From Ashinkailepas kermadecensis (taxonomy: Eukaryota; Arthropoda; Thecostraca; Neolepadidae): a DNA stretch of 64,000 nucleotides. Where the stretch lies: contig JAOTOM010003985.1 in the NCBI GenBank assembly GCA_034440615.1, positions 111,001 through 175,000 of the forward strand, given 5' to 3'. Position numbers and translations under genes: made by a program. Below, in pieces: positions 34,571 through 45,922 of this stretch. The stretch's first letter is position 1; every line of letters begins with the position of its first letter. Below the pieces are notes generated by a model. It saw nothing but the letters and a program-made list of their open reading frames with translations. It did no database searches and was not told where the DNA came from.

Positions 34571-35067
34571 TTTTTCCAGCCTGCCATCGTGTTGGTGATG
34601 TCGGCTGTTTTCCAGGGTGTGTAGAGGTGTAAATGTAGCTGTGGGTTAGGGTGTGAGGAATATCATAGTCGGGGAAGTAGAAGAAAAAGGATTAGCAAAG
34701 TCAGCTTATTGACAGGTGTCGGAGTAGAGTTGAGGCCGTCTTAAATTTAACAGAGTAGAGCTGGGCAGAGTTGAGTTGAGCTGTCTTGGAGATGATGCGG
34801 TAGATCTAGTCGGAGGCAGAAGATTATGCAGTAGTTGCCAGTCCAGACAGTGCTAATTTTGGGTATGGGTGCAGTGGGGGGGGGTATGGGCATCGGCATA
34901 TTGTATGAACATTGCAAGAACATGAAGCAATATAACACTTTGGGGATTATGTTTTTTCTCCTTTCTTTTTTGAACGTATCGTTTAGTTTTTTTTCCCAGT
35001 CTGTTTTTTTTTTTTTCTTTTTAGCATATCTGTCTTTTTTCCCCATTTCCTTTTTTTCTTTTTTTCA

Positions 35068-36425
35068 CAGTTGTTCCAGTATGCGTGTGATAGAGAGAAA
35101 GTGGAAGATATGTTCGTGTAATGCTGAATGCTCATCGTTGAGAAGTGTGGTAAGGTTTAGTGGGATGTTGTTTGTGGTGCAGTAGTTAATGATATGTTGT
35201 CTTTGGTTGGTGTATTTGGTGCAGTATATGAGCATGTGTTTGATTGTAAGTGTTCGGTGACATGTTGTGCATTGTGGACGTGGACGGTTCAGAAGGAGGT
35301 AAGAGTGTGTGAGTGCTGTGTGTCCGATGCGTAGTCATGTCAGCATTCTTTCTTTAAATCCGGTGTTTTGATTGATGGTGTGCCAGTGCTCGTGTTTTGG
35401 ATGTATTTCGTGGAGTTGTGTTCTTGTTGTGCCCATGTTTGTTGTATGTGTTTGTTGATTGCCTGGTGTATTGTGGGGTAATAGTCGGATTGTGAGTATG
35501 AGTATGTTGTGTGTTGTTTGTGGTTTGTTGCAGTGTTGTTGCTATGTTTGCTTAGATGTCTGCGTGTTCGTTGCCTTGTATGTTTGTGTGGCTTGCTATC
35601 CAGAGGAGAAGTGGTCGTTGTCAAGTGTCTAGTTTGTTATGTATGTGCAGTATTTTGGGGATAAGGAGAGTTTGAATGTGGTGAAGGGTGTTATCCTTTG
35701 TATTGATGATTTTGCGTCTGTGGCTATGATGTTGTGTTCATTTTTTGTGTTGTATATGTGGAATAAGCCGAAAAGATGGCATATAATTCTGATGTGTATG
35801 TAGATTCTGCGTCGGGCAGACGGGCACGCAGGATGACACGGGGCGGTGCTGTATTAGGGCACAGCACCGCCGCTGTGCCCGTCTGCTGTGTTGTGTGTGA
35901 TTTTGAGCCGTCGGAGTAGATGATATTGTAATTTGCGTATTGTGATGTGAATTGGAAGAAGAGTTGTTGTATTTCTGTGTCTGTGCATGCATGTTTCGGT
36001 TTGTCAATGAGGAAGTGTGTTGTGGGTGCTTGGCGTTTCCACCATGCAGTGGGTGGTGGGAGCGGTTTTGAGGTGGGGAGTGTGATGTGTAAGCTATTTG
36101 CGTGTTGGTGAATGCGGCAGCCTATTGTAGTTTTGAGTGGTGTTTTCTTCATGAGTTGGTGTATAGGTATGGTGCGAATTTTTAGTGCCTGAGTGCATGG
36201 GTGTTGTCTAATGAGTTGTGTTTTGTAGTGGTATCTGAGTAGTGCATCTGTACGTCTGTGTTGTAGTTGTGGTGTGTGGTTGTACATGTGAAGAGCGAGT
36301 GAGGGTGAGGTAGTGTATGCTCCTGTAGCTATTTTGAGGCATTGGTTTTGAAGTGAGTCAATAATTTTGAGGTTTAATTTAGAAGCGTTTTCGAGAAGTG
36401 GGGATTGGCTATTACTATTACAGGA
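35068..36425 (-). mobile_element. RNase H-bearing LINE, 3' half of ORF2, decayed
   Basis: On the minus strand the order is: post-RT region (ENASKLNLKIIDSLQNQCLK, IATGAYTTSP); then RNase H with all four acidic positions (IIYSDGSKS, TSELYAIFSA, IIATDAKSSI, IQGNEHAD); then the C-terminal RIGHTALTHSYLL and a Cys-rich CTTCHRTLTIKHMLIYC. At least three frameshifts (near 35740, 35630 and 35340) break it. The final stop is followed by A-rich sequence. The domain order fits I/Jockey-group elements with an RNase H domain. Endonuclease and reverse transcriptase core are absent. No function is expected. Confidence 0.8.
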
Positions 36426-36639
36426 TATTGCTATTGTTGGCTATTGACATAGAGAAAGGATTTTGTTCAGTAGCTGGCGACCAAAACCACCATGGAGGGG
36501 ATCGCTCCATCACTAGCATGGAGGAAGGGAAAATCATGTTTGCTATTTTGTAATACACAATGCTGTATGTACAATACTTACACAGCCCTTTCGGTAGCAG
36601 GTCTTTAAGGAGAGGTCAGACGGGCAGGCTAGCCACTCT

Positions 36640-36880
36640 TCGGACCCATCTCGGGTCACGGTGTCATTGACCATGACTGAGACTCACCGGCTGACCCGTA
36701 GCCAGACAAAATTTAAGCACAACATGTCCAAGTGATGTGGGAAAGAGCATGACAAATTTTCGCGCACTACGGCGCGCCGTTTTTCTCTCACTGTTTGCGG
36801 AAAACCTTAGGGAAGGCAGAAAAGACCCCCGAGACGGCGTGGATTAAAATGAGATGATATTTTAGCTGCTTCCAAATTTG
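36640..36880. repeat. Dispersed repeat pair, copy 2
   Basis: Matches 12115-12345 in the same orientation (GATGTGGGAAAGAGCATG, GGCGCGCCGTTT, TTGCGGAAAACCTTAGGG). It lies just upstream of the decayed LINE. Sequence 36881-37700 holds only a small hairpin. Confidence 0.6.
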
Positions 36881-37049
36881 TTTATGCGACACAAGTTTCC
36901 ACCAGATTTTCCATGAGCAACAAATCCACGCAATTGTTGGCCTCTAGGTGAGTTCATTGGCCCGATTCAGATGTCTCCTGATGCCGAATCTAGGACACTT
37001 CAGGAAGATGCCATATTTTCCCGAAGCCTACTAGGTTTCTAGTTGGAGT

Positions 37050-37081
37050 CGGACCCCACCAAAAATATCAGGTGGGGTCCG
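37050..37081. repeat. Perfect 11-bp hairpin
   Basis: CGGACCCCACC and GGTGGGGTCCG flank a 10-base A-rich loop. Function unknown. Confidence 0.75.
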
Positions 37082-37699
37082 GATACCAGGGATACCAGCG
37101 GTGACGACGCCCATGACTATTACCTGTGTGACAGAAGGGATATTCCTGTACAACCATATGGTAGCGTATGCTAGCCAAATCAATTGTTTTATATTCGCTT
37201 GTATACATAGCGTAGTGTGCTCAGTGAAAATGCAACATTCTGTGGGGAAACTGTAGCAATGCTACACTCGATTTCAGTGGTATTTTGTAGATATACGGTA
37301 ATCACACCATGCCTTTTCTTATAGCATTGCATGCATTAATTATTAGTGGAAATAAATGCAACGGCTGCTGCCAAGGATTAAGCCAAGGGGGAAACTGAAG
37401 GGGCGTTCGTCCCCTCGTTGAGGCTGTTCTGGCTTCCAACTCGTCCCGCTAAATGCGTAGAGGCCCACAAAATCGCGTCGGTTCCCGCAAAAACACGCAA
37501 GGTGCCCACAAAAATATACCAGGTTTCCTAAAAGACGTGCCGATAACGACAACAATACCGATATCGGTGCCTAATATCGATAACAATAACAATACCTAAC
37601 GAACTATAGCAATGACGCTACCTATATTTGACTTGAAATGAGTGGCCTGCAAAGCCCAATCTGGCCTTTTCCCAATCATTTTGACAAAAATTCCGCCAA

Positions 37700-38340
37700 T
37701 GTCCGCGACCAGATCGGCTCAGAGGAGTGACGATGACAGGCGGACGGAAGGCCTGTCCGTTTAGCGAGGGCAAATGCCTAACATGGGTCGCCACCTGCAT
37801 TGACACATCAGTCGGATCCGTTCTGGTGGAGTCGGAGCTGGCACCCGGCGCTGTGGGGCGCGCTGCTGAGGAGCGCAAACGCCGACGCTAACCGGCCAGC
37901 TCGGCAGGCGGTGCCGCTTCGGGCCCCTAGCTGTCGAGACGACCGGCGTGCTCGGTCCAGCGAACTGCTCGCTCCTGTGGGAGCTTCGACGACGTGTTGC
38001 GGAGTGTACCGGTGAGGTCCGCAAGACGAAGTACAGTGGCTCCGGCAGCGCGTCTCCATCGCCATCGACGCGTCGTCGCGGAGGCTCCTTTCTTGTCCGT
38101 GAGCCGTGGTCTGTGCGCATGTATGCACCTACCTCAGTCTGATGTGTGCGCTGTGTAAAGTGGCTGAATATCATGCCCGTTCTCGCATGTCTGTGTTTTG
38201 CCTGCGTGTGCGCTGTTGCGTACTTCGCAATTCGGGTAGGCATGCCTGTACCTTGTGGACGTTTGACGTTTAACTTGCTAAGCACTTCGACCTGCTCAAG
38301 CCATCGCGTGCCATACAAGAGGAAAGGTAAGCTCGAAACG
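37700..38340. other. CpG-rich stretch, no recognised gene
   Basis: G+C and CpG rise here. A plus frame at 37948-38142 (CSLLWELRRRVAECTGEVRK, TKYSGSGSASPSPSTRRRG) could be an exon, but I recognise no domain. It could equally be a promoter region or compositional noise. Confidence 0.25.
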
Positions 38341-38389
38341 TTGGTAGATTAAGGCATGGGAAGGACTTCAGATGCATGTTACGACACGA

Positions 38390-40700
38390 CTGCACAAAAT
38401 AGGATGTACGTGATGTTACATGGTCGAAAACAGACATCAGAGGTGGGATGGAATGGAAAATAAGAGAGTAGAAATGATGCTTGATCTGAAATGGGAACGC
38501 GGTTACGCCACAATAGTTGTTCAATGTCGTACGAGGAGCTCCATACTGGTGACAATTCAGTAATACATGGGGGTAGTCAGAGGGTTGATGTTGAGCATGA
38601 AGGGCGAGGTGAACCGATAAATATATAGCGATGTGTGAGAATTGCATGTCCGTTGCGAATCCAGGATAAAACCTTTTTTTTCATGCTTATTTGGATGAAA
38701 CTAGGATGACCAGTGATCAACAACTGATTTCACGATGCTGAGTTGTGCAATATTGTTGTGTTCGTGCCACTGCCGTTACCAAAAGTGTCAAATGTTCCGT
38801 CGGATTAATGACTTGGTCCCTTCGTAGTGGTGGGAATGGGGAATAATGCTGGGGGGGGGGGGAGCAATGCAGCTTTTTCGAATTGTTCGGCTTTCTCGTT
38901 CCCTGGGATGACAATGACTGGGAACTCACAAGAAGGGAGTCTCCAATCCCATGTGAAGTATTATTTCCAGTAAATCATAGATGAAAAAATGACAATGATG
39001 GGACAAGCACTGCAAAGCGGATTTGGAATCCGAACAAATACAACACTTCGGTTAGAGGTGCGGATAAAACGATTACTGGCGCATCGCAAGGCAACTAGAA
39101 TAGCATGCAATTCGGCGATGAAAATGGAGATTCCGTCTGGCAACGGCGGCGTCGAGGCCACGGCGCGTCGGATCCTCCCGGCCCCCCCTCCGCCAGCGAT
39201 CCGCTCACCGCGGACGGTGATGGGTCCATCGTCACCGCGGACGGTGATGGATGAGGCGGACCGTCATGTTCGACCGGGTCTGGTCGAGCGGGAAGAACCC
39301 GCGGCGGAAAGACTGCGGTGTCTCTCGGAGGTGACCTTCGTAAGGTCACACTGCCCGTGGGTTTGAGTCGGTGGTTTCGGGTGCGTAGTATAGACAGGTG
39401 CCAGTCGCCTGAACGGTACGAGCTCTGGAAGAGTGTCTATGCCAATGGGGTGGTTTTGGGGGCGGGGAGGAGATGGCGTCGCGAGACGAGGAAATTTCAG
39501 CGTATGCCTTGGTCGTTGGTGAGGTGGCTTCCACTGTTACGCGTGCCCGTGGATACGAAATACCAGTTGTTTACCAGTTGCATGGACACCACAGATTCCT
39601 GTTTACTTTACCCAGATGGGGCACAGATTGGATTAACAGTGTGGTCAAGGGAGTCGTAACTGAGGCACGGTGGCCTGACAGAAGTGGAGTCGGGATGGGG
39701 AGGCTGGCCACAGCCGACAGAGGCCTGGTCGGCGGCACGTTCTACTCCCATGTCCAAATCGCTGACAGTTCGAACAGCCGAGAGGATCGGGGACAAAGAC
39801 TCGGGCTTGGCATCGGGGACAGCCGGTGAGGAGGGTTTTTGGAAGAGTAGTAGAATTGAAGGTAGGGACGAGGGTGCTTGTGTCGCGCTTCTGGCCACCC
39901 CGGAAAGAGGTGATGCGCCGGACGTGAGTCACCCGTTCGGGCTCAAGCTACTCCCGGATGTCAGCTTCTGACATGAAACGTGGCTCAGGTGCGAGGATGG
40001 TGCCCATGGTGGTGTTGCGGTGGTTGTGAAGGGAGACGGTGAAGGATTTTCCGCAGAATGTGGCGTGGCGTAAGAGGGCTTTAGTCTGAGATCGGGACAG
40101 GAGCACAATGACAAGGGTTCCGTTGGCAGGAGTTTCAACTTTTCGGGATTGGTCAAGCAGCAGACGAGAGCTGTTTGGTTGGCCAGCAAACATCGCCACG
40201 GCGGGAAGAAACCCCTTCCTCAACTGGCTTCACCACGATGTGGGGGCCAAGACTGTCGGGAAAGGTTTCTTCGGTGGTCGATGACATGCGATGGTCAGAT
40301 GCGTGAGACGTGACAGGAGGAGATTGACAGGTCGTGCCCAGGGGCGAGCGGGACTCAGAAAAGGCGATTCGATGATGGTGTGATCGAAGAGGATCAATGC
40401 TGGTCGTGGTTGAGTTCGGATATGGGCCAGTAGCGTACAAAATGATGGTCTTGGTAGCGGCATCATTGGACATGGCCTTGGGACCAGAAGGGGTCGGCTG
40501 GGAGCAAAGGACATCAATGACATCATCTAGGCGGAAAATGGGCGTAGGTAAACGTCGTGCTATGGGGATGTGAGGGAGCAACATGGGTGGATTCAGAAGT
40601 CCGGCGCAGGCCATCAGGATTAGTAGAAATAGAAGCATCGGTGGGCGAGCTGGGGTTGATATCCATCTTCCATTTTTTTCCCCATTGTGGAAATCGGATA
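38390..40700 (-). mobile_element. Jockey-like LINE with internal deletion, decayed
   Basis: At 40640-39460 on the minus strand lies an ORF1 (gag-like) remnant: HIVVKPVEEG, KALLRHATFCGKSFTVSLHN, then a zinc-knuckle stretch PLGCSNCQRFGHGSRTCRRP, then KAYAEISSSRDA. At 39161-38880 an RNase H remnant follows (IFIAELHAILVALRCASN; then PGNEKAEQFEKAALL). At 38680-38520 the C-terminus reads RNGHAILTHRYIF. Only about 300 bases separate ORF1 from RNase H, so endonuclease and reverse transcriptase are missing. Several frameshifts exist. Domain order and motifs point to the Jockey/I group. Confidence 0.7.
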
Positions 40701-42476
40701 CCCCACTCGAATAAATTTATGGAACAACAACAAAAAGTGCAAAAATGACAGAAACACAAAATAAGCGTGGGGTGTCACCCTACTCGAAAATGACAAGTGT
40801 AAGACTGCTGGACAATACTTCTGGTGTGGTGGCATGATGCAAGGCACCTTTCACTATCAATCAGCAGAGGACTGGATGGGCAGTGTAGCTTCACAGCAGC
40901 GTGTAAGACGGGTGTGAACAGTGCCGAACACTCCACGCTGTGCATTGTCTGGAGAACTGCAAATAATGCATCGTTTTACTCATTTTTCAGATAGGCCTGC
41001 GTGTTCACTTGTGTTGTGTTGATATGTTGCTGATATATTACGAACCGAATAGGATGTTCGATTGTCTTGGGCTCATATTGTCATATCATATTGTCATGTT
41101 GTCTTGGGCTCATATTGGGCCTAGACGTCATTTTCGGCCATGCTGAGGTGCTTAAAGGTTATGATGCTGTGCTGCGCCAGATATGTCCGGGTACGACCTG
41201 TTCAACGCGGCTGTTGATGCGTTGCGGGCCAACGGCGTAAGACTGGGTGGCGGTGGCGAACCACTGCATACTGCTTGGAAAGTAATTCCAGGGCTAGCCC
41301 GAATCAGGTGAGATCAGGTCAGATCACACGAGGTCAGGTCATCTCAGGCCATTCGTTGGTTATCAATGTCATGTAGAGCACGACTTAGGCAGCGCTGAAA
41401 CCAAATTGAGGTATCATTTGGCGCGGAACAGCAGCATTATGTATCGGATGGAATTGTGCAGAATGTTAATCATAAGTTACCTGACCTGATGTAATTGGCC
41501 TTTGACAAATAGCTTAACTCAGCATGCTTATTTCATCCTCTATCACTTCCGGCGTGAAAAATTATCTCGGAATTGAATTTTCCCCACTCAGTGCGGTAGG
41601 AAGACGCGCGCATTGAACTGGCTTCAGGTCCGTAATCTTGGAGTGAATCAAAGTTTCCAGATGGGAGGTTGGTCGTCATGGTCGAAGGACAGCATGATGT
41701 GAGTTTCATGCCTACATGTCGCAGCTATTCGGAATGGCGGCACTTTTGCGAATGTTGGAGCATCACTCACTTTGACCCGTCCCAGGTTAATGAACTTTGA
41801 TGACCTGGACCTGAAATATTTGCAAAGGATGTAACGGAGATGTGCAAGCAGCTATTAAAGCTGTCGTGTCTCTGCATCTAGTCATTCGGCAGCTATCACG
41901 GAAGAGCTTGAGGTAATGAAACCCGAGGTACAAAACCTGATAACCAACCGACTGTGAACTTTATTTTCCACAGATGAGCCAAAGAAACACCTGCAAGCGA
42001 GCGGGAAGTCAACGGACCACATCGCTCTGGTGGAACAGAAGGTTCCGATAATGTTTTCTGTCCCTGCTTTCCGATAAGAAAGTGCCCGCTGCGCAGGGGC
42101 TTCAGCTGGCAGCCGAGCCACGTTCTGCACGGCAGTTGAGCCAGCACTTTCACTAGCATGGGCGTCGCGCCTCGCACCCATGTGACAAAAGATGTGATTT
42201 CGCCTGGAATGACGACTTTTCCCGTAGTTAAATAAATCGCTCTGTGACATTGTGAAACGTGTTCATCTACCGCGTTGCGCGCAGAATTTTGACACAGCTG
42301 TTGTATTAGTAACCCAGCTATTCCCTCTGGTGATGTGAGCTTTCAAGAACCAATTAAAGGCACAATTGCTGTGTGAACCACTTCATACATTCATCAGGAA
42401 ACGGAAATTACGACATGCAGTCATCATCGGTGTTTATGTATGTTATACACAAATGATTGTAACGAGCTGCATTGTA
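40701..42476. other. No gene confirmed; one possible first exon
   Basis: ATG at about 41186 opens MSGYDLFNAAVDALRANG and meets a weak GC|gtaaga donor, which is first-exon-like. No in-phase partner exon could be found. TCAGGTCA words repeat at 41305-41350. A 122-codon minus frame (41882-42250) is not recognised. Confidence 0.25.
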
Positions 42477-43847
42477 GGGGAGACCGGGTCTAGTTGATAC
42501 AATTTTGACGAAACTCAAAATAACTCATCACTTTGGAAGGATAGCGAGGAGATTGCCACACATATGTCAAGCTTAAACCGTCTTGTATCATCCCCAATAA
42601 TTATTTTTTCGTGGTATCCTCTGGGCTTTCCACCAGAGAGCCAAACATCGCGCAACTATCGGTTCATCAACTTACCCCGCTGTAGGGGTAAGTTGTTACT
42701 GACGATGGGGTAAGTTGATAAAATGCAAGTTAAGTAAAATATATTATCTATAGGTATATTATCTATCTATAGACACTACTTTATGCCATCTGAAAAGTTC
42801 ATGCTTCACCTTTACAGTAAAAATACTGTCTTGAGTCCTGACTGGCCATAGCTCATGGTTTTTGCCAATTATGGAATGCGCAAGCGTTCATTTCGTAGCT
42901 GTACATTTTCCTTCGTTCAGTCTTTTCCGTCAGGTGATAAATTCCCATATAAATATCGAATAGGATTATCTTGAAACAGTTTTAGCAAACACTTAATACA
43001 AATAGGCAATCAATTCTGTGATTATTTTATTCCTTTGAATCTTTGAATGTTTCAGAAACATTGAAGGGTTTTATAAGAATGATAATTATATATTTTGGAT
43101 GACGCTTTTTTTAAAACAATTCACGAGCTTTCGGAGCTCCTAGCGGCTCCGTCGTCAGATGGCAGTTTCAATTGTGATATTTCACAGTCTCTGCCGGTTT
43201 TTGTTTACTGCGTTGAAGTGCTGCTTTCCTCACTGTTCGTGTCCTGTGTTTGACATTTTGTAAAAAAAACCTTAATTGTCTTCTCATTGATTATACAATC
43301 TGACGACTCAGCCGCTAGGAGCTTCGAAAGCTCATGAATTGTTTGAATGAAACGAAAAAAAGGTCATCCCAGATATATCATTATTATTATATTACCAGTC
43401 AACAAAACGTTGAAATAGGCTGATATTGTGCAGGCTGATTAAGTTGATGCAGGTTGTATCAATTTACCCTGCAGGCTTTCTGGTGTAGGCTTCAACATGT
43501 TATGCAACATTGCGAGTAAAGTGTAGCGGCGAACGATAAAAAACATTTCACCGTTGCCAAGGTGAGAGAACATGGCAATGATAACAGACACCTAAAAAGT
43601 TACTAAGTGGGCGTACAATTAGAAATTAAGTGGGAAGCACAGACATTTAAATTTTGCTTTCGCCCCCAAAAAGTGCCAGATCATCACCATTCCGCAGCCG
43701 CGGGTCGAAAGGACTTCAGCTTGTTCTTGCCGCGAGAAGAGGGTGCCAATATCAGCGTGTGTGGTAGCCATAGCAACCGGCTTCATACTTTCGGAGAAAA
43801 TGCTGTTGTATCAACCATCCCGTGTATCATATAGCCCCGGTCTCCCC
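42477..43847. mobile_element. TA-flanked inverted-repeat element, copy 1, with nested insertion
   Basis: Begins GGGGAGACCGGGTCTAG and ends AGCCCCGGTCTCCCC, flanked on both sides by TA, which fits a TA target duplication. Just inside are TTGATACAA and GTATCATA. An 11-bp perfect hairpin (CAACTTACCCC/GGGGTAAGTTG) lies at 42668-42695. Compared with copy 2 it carries an extra segment of about 358 bases at 43034-43391. No transposase frame. Non-autonomous; superfamily not assigned. Confidence 0.85.
43034..43391. mobile_element. Nested foldback insertion with paired ribozyme-like motifs
   Basis: Absent from copy 2 at the matching site. Its arms are inverted: ACAATTCACGAGCTTTCGGA ... CGTCGTCAGAT on the left and ATCTGACGACT ... 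CGAAAGCTCATGAATTGTTT on the right. Each arm, read outward, has CTGACGA, a stem (GGAGC/GCTCC in the left arm) and GAAA, the order of hammerhead core elements. One extra base before the stem makes a working ribozyme doubtful. Confidence 0.6.
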
Positions 43848-44256
43848 TATTCGGTGTTGCATTTGTCAGGAATATGTTTGTCTTGGTAACATATAAATAT
43901 TTTTGTTAAGATCTCTTGTTATTTTTTATCCTTCCTGGTATTTGTCATGACATAAAAAGCTCGTTTAAGTCGTAGCATTATTTATTACGTCCATGACATG
44001 AAACGATGAGATTCAGGTCAGGTTTTGATCCATCGCAACTATCTGGAAACGTTACGATTATTACCAATTGTTTGGGCTATAAGGACTAATAGGAACCAGC
44101 AGTGTACCGTCATGAACCATAAGGAACGCCAGTGACCGTCCGTACCAAAATCTCCATTTTGACTCACCCATTGCCTTCATGTATTGTGCCCTCCAAATAA
44201 TTTTCAGAAACCTACACCCACGGCGTTGATTTCTGACAATTATTGTGGGCACAATA

Positions 44257-45246
44257 GGAGAGACCGGGTCTAGTTGATACAATGTTGGCGAAACTGAAAA
44301 GAACTGATCACTTTGGAAAGATAGCGAGGAGATAGCCAAACCTATGTCAAGCCTAAGCCTTCTAGTATCGTCCCAAATATTTTTTTTTCGTGGCGTCCTC
44401 TGGACTTTCCACCAAAGAGCCAAACATCGCGCAACTACCGGTTCATCAACTTACCCCGCTATAGGGGGAAGTTGCTACTGACGATGGGGTAAGTTGATAA
44501 AATGTAAGTTAAATATAATATATTATCCATAGAAGGCATTACTCCACGCCATCTGAAAGGTACATGTTTCACCTTTACAATAAAATACTGTTTTAAGTCC
44601 TGGCTGATCATAGTTCATGGTTTATTCCATTTATGGAATGCGCAAACGTGCATTCCGTAGCTGCACCCTTTCCTTCGTTTAGTCTTTTCCGTCAGGTGAT
44701 AAATTGCCGTAGAAATATTTAATAAGATTATCTTGAAACAGTTTTAGCAAACACCTTAATACAAGCAGGCAATTCTGTGGTTGTTTTATTCCACTACCAG
44801 TCTACAGAACGTTGAAACAGGCTGATGTTGATACAGGCTGACTAAGTTGATGCAGGCTGTATCAATTTACCCCGCAGGCTTTCTGGTGCAGGTTGCAACA
44901 TGTTATGCAACATTGCGAGTACAGTGTAGCGGCAAACGATAAAAGCATTTCACCGTTGCAAAGCTGAGAGACCATAGTAATGATAACAGACACCTTAAAA
45001 GCTAGCAAGTGGGCGTACAATTAGAAATTTAGTGGAAAGCACAAACATTGAAATTTTACCTTCGACCCAAAAATGTGCCGCATCGTCACCATTCCGCAGC
45101 CGCGGGTCGAAAGGACTTGAGGTTGTTCTTGTCGTGAGAAGAGGGTGGCCATGGCAGCATATGTGGTAGCCATGGCAACCGGCTTAATACTTTAGGAGAA
45201 AATGTTGTATCAACCATCCCGTATATCATATAGCCCCGGTCTCCCC
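44257..45246. mobile_element. TA-flanked inverted-repeat element, copy 2
   Basis: Same orientation and order as copy 1: GAGAGACCGGGTCTAGTTGA at the left (one G changed to A) and AGCCCCGGTCTCCCC at the right, with TA on the left and CA on the right. The hairpin near 44457 is imperfect in this copy. It lacks the nested insertion. About 410 bases separate the copies. Confidence 0.85.
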
Positions 45247-45400
45247 CACATGAAAGCGGATGGCGGGCCGGAATGGATTGGAGGCACACTCCATTGGGTT
45301 TCATGTTAAAAGTTGAAATTATTGGGTGAGGGGGCAAAGCCAACATTGAGGGGCACTTTCCCCCTCAACAGTAGGTATATAAAACAACACCCCTGCTATC
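45247..45400 (-). repeat. Dispersed repeat, copy 2
   Basis: In reverse complement it shares TTTATATAC, AGTGCCCCTCAAT, CAACTTTTAACATG and GGAGTGTGCC with 2363-2530. It directly abuts the right end of the inverted-repeat element. Confidence 0.6.
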
Positions 45401-45547
45401 TATGTCACCAGATGACAAAAGTGGCAAGTATCATGACACTTATTGAATATTCTTTAAACAAATGTTTCAGCAATAATTTCACTAAATAAATCAACAATGT
45501 GAATCAGTAATCACATTCCCCATCCTGGATTTTGGCATGATTCTGAT

Positions 45548-45737
45548 CAGAGGCGCAGCCAAGGGCAGGTCCGCCCCCTCCCCTTAGCAACCAAAATTGC
45601 ACTAGATGAAACAAGACATTTTGGGATTTTCGCCGTTCAAAACCAAATGTTTTCGGTACGCTTCGCTCCGAAAACATTAGTTAGTTCTAGCTGCGCCACT
45701 GAGTTTCTGGCCGAAAAAAATACTGGCTGCGCCACTG
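45548..45737. mobile_element. hAT-type MITE, 190 bp, with 8-bp target duplication
   Basis: Ends CAGAGGCGCAGCC and GGCTGCGCCACTG are inverted repeats. The flanks ATTCTGAT and ATTCTGAG form an 8-bp target duplication with one change, diagnostic of hAT. The interior has a small GTTTTCGG/CCGAAAAC hairpin. No transposase. Part of the interior (45588-45655) is repeated inverted at 45841-45922. Confidence 0.85.
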
Positions 45738-45840
45738 ATTCTGAGCGTTATTCCTCTCACAGTGCTCTCCTTTATGGTCCTCAGTCAGAATTTTCTATTG
45801 GGTGTCCCGACCCAAAACAAAAGTATCATGAAACCGAGAC

Positions 45841-45922
45841 CGCTTCCGGCGCCAAACATTTCTGATTTGATGTGGTGGAAATCCAAAAATGTCTTGTTTG
45901 GTCTAGTGATTTTTGGTTCAGG
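45841..45922 (-). repeat. Inverted partial copy of the hAT MITE interior
   Basis: The reverse complement has GAACCAAAAATCACTAGACC, AAACAAGACATTTTTGGATT and AGAAATGTTT, paralleling 45588-45655. It runs directly into another GGGGAGACCGGGGC end at 45923. Confidence 0.6.

Noticed and set aside
41186..41239. First-exon-like MSGYDLFNAAVDALRANG before gtaaga
   Set aside because: The donor is weak and no in-phase downstream exon was found; candidates near 41.88 kb hit a stop.
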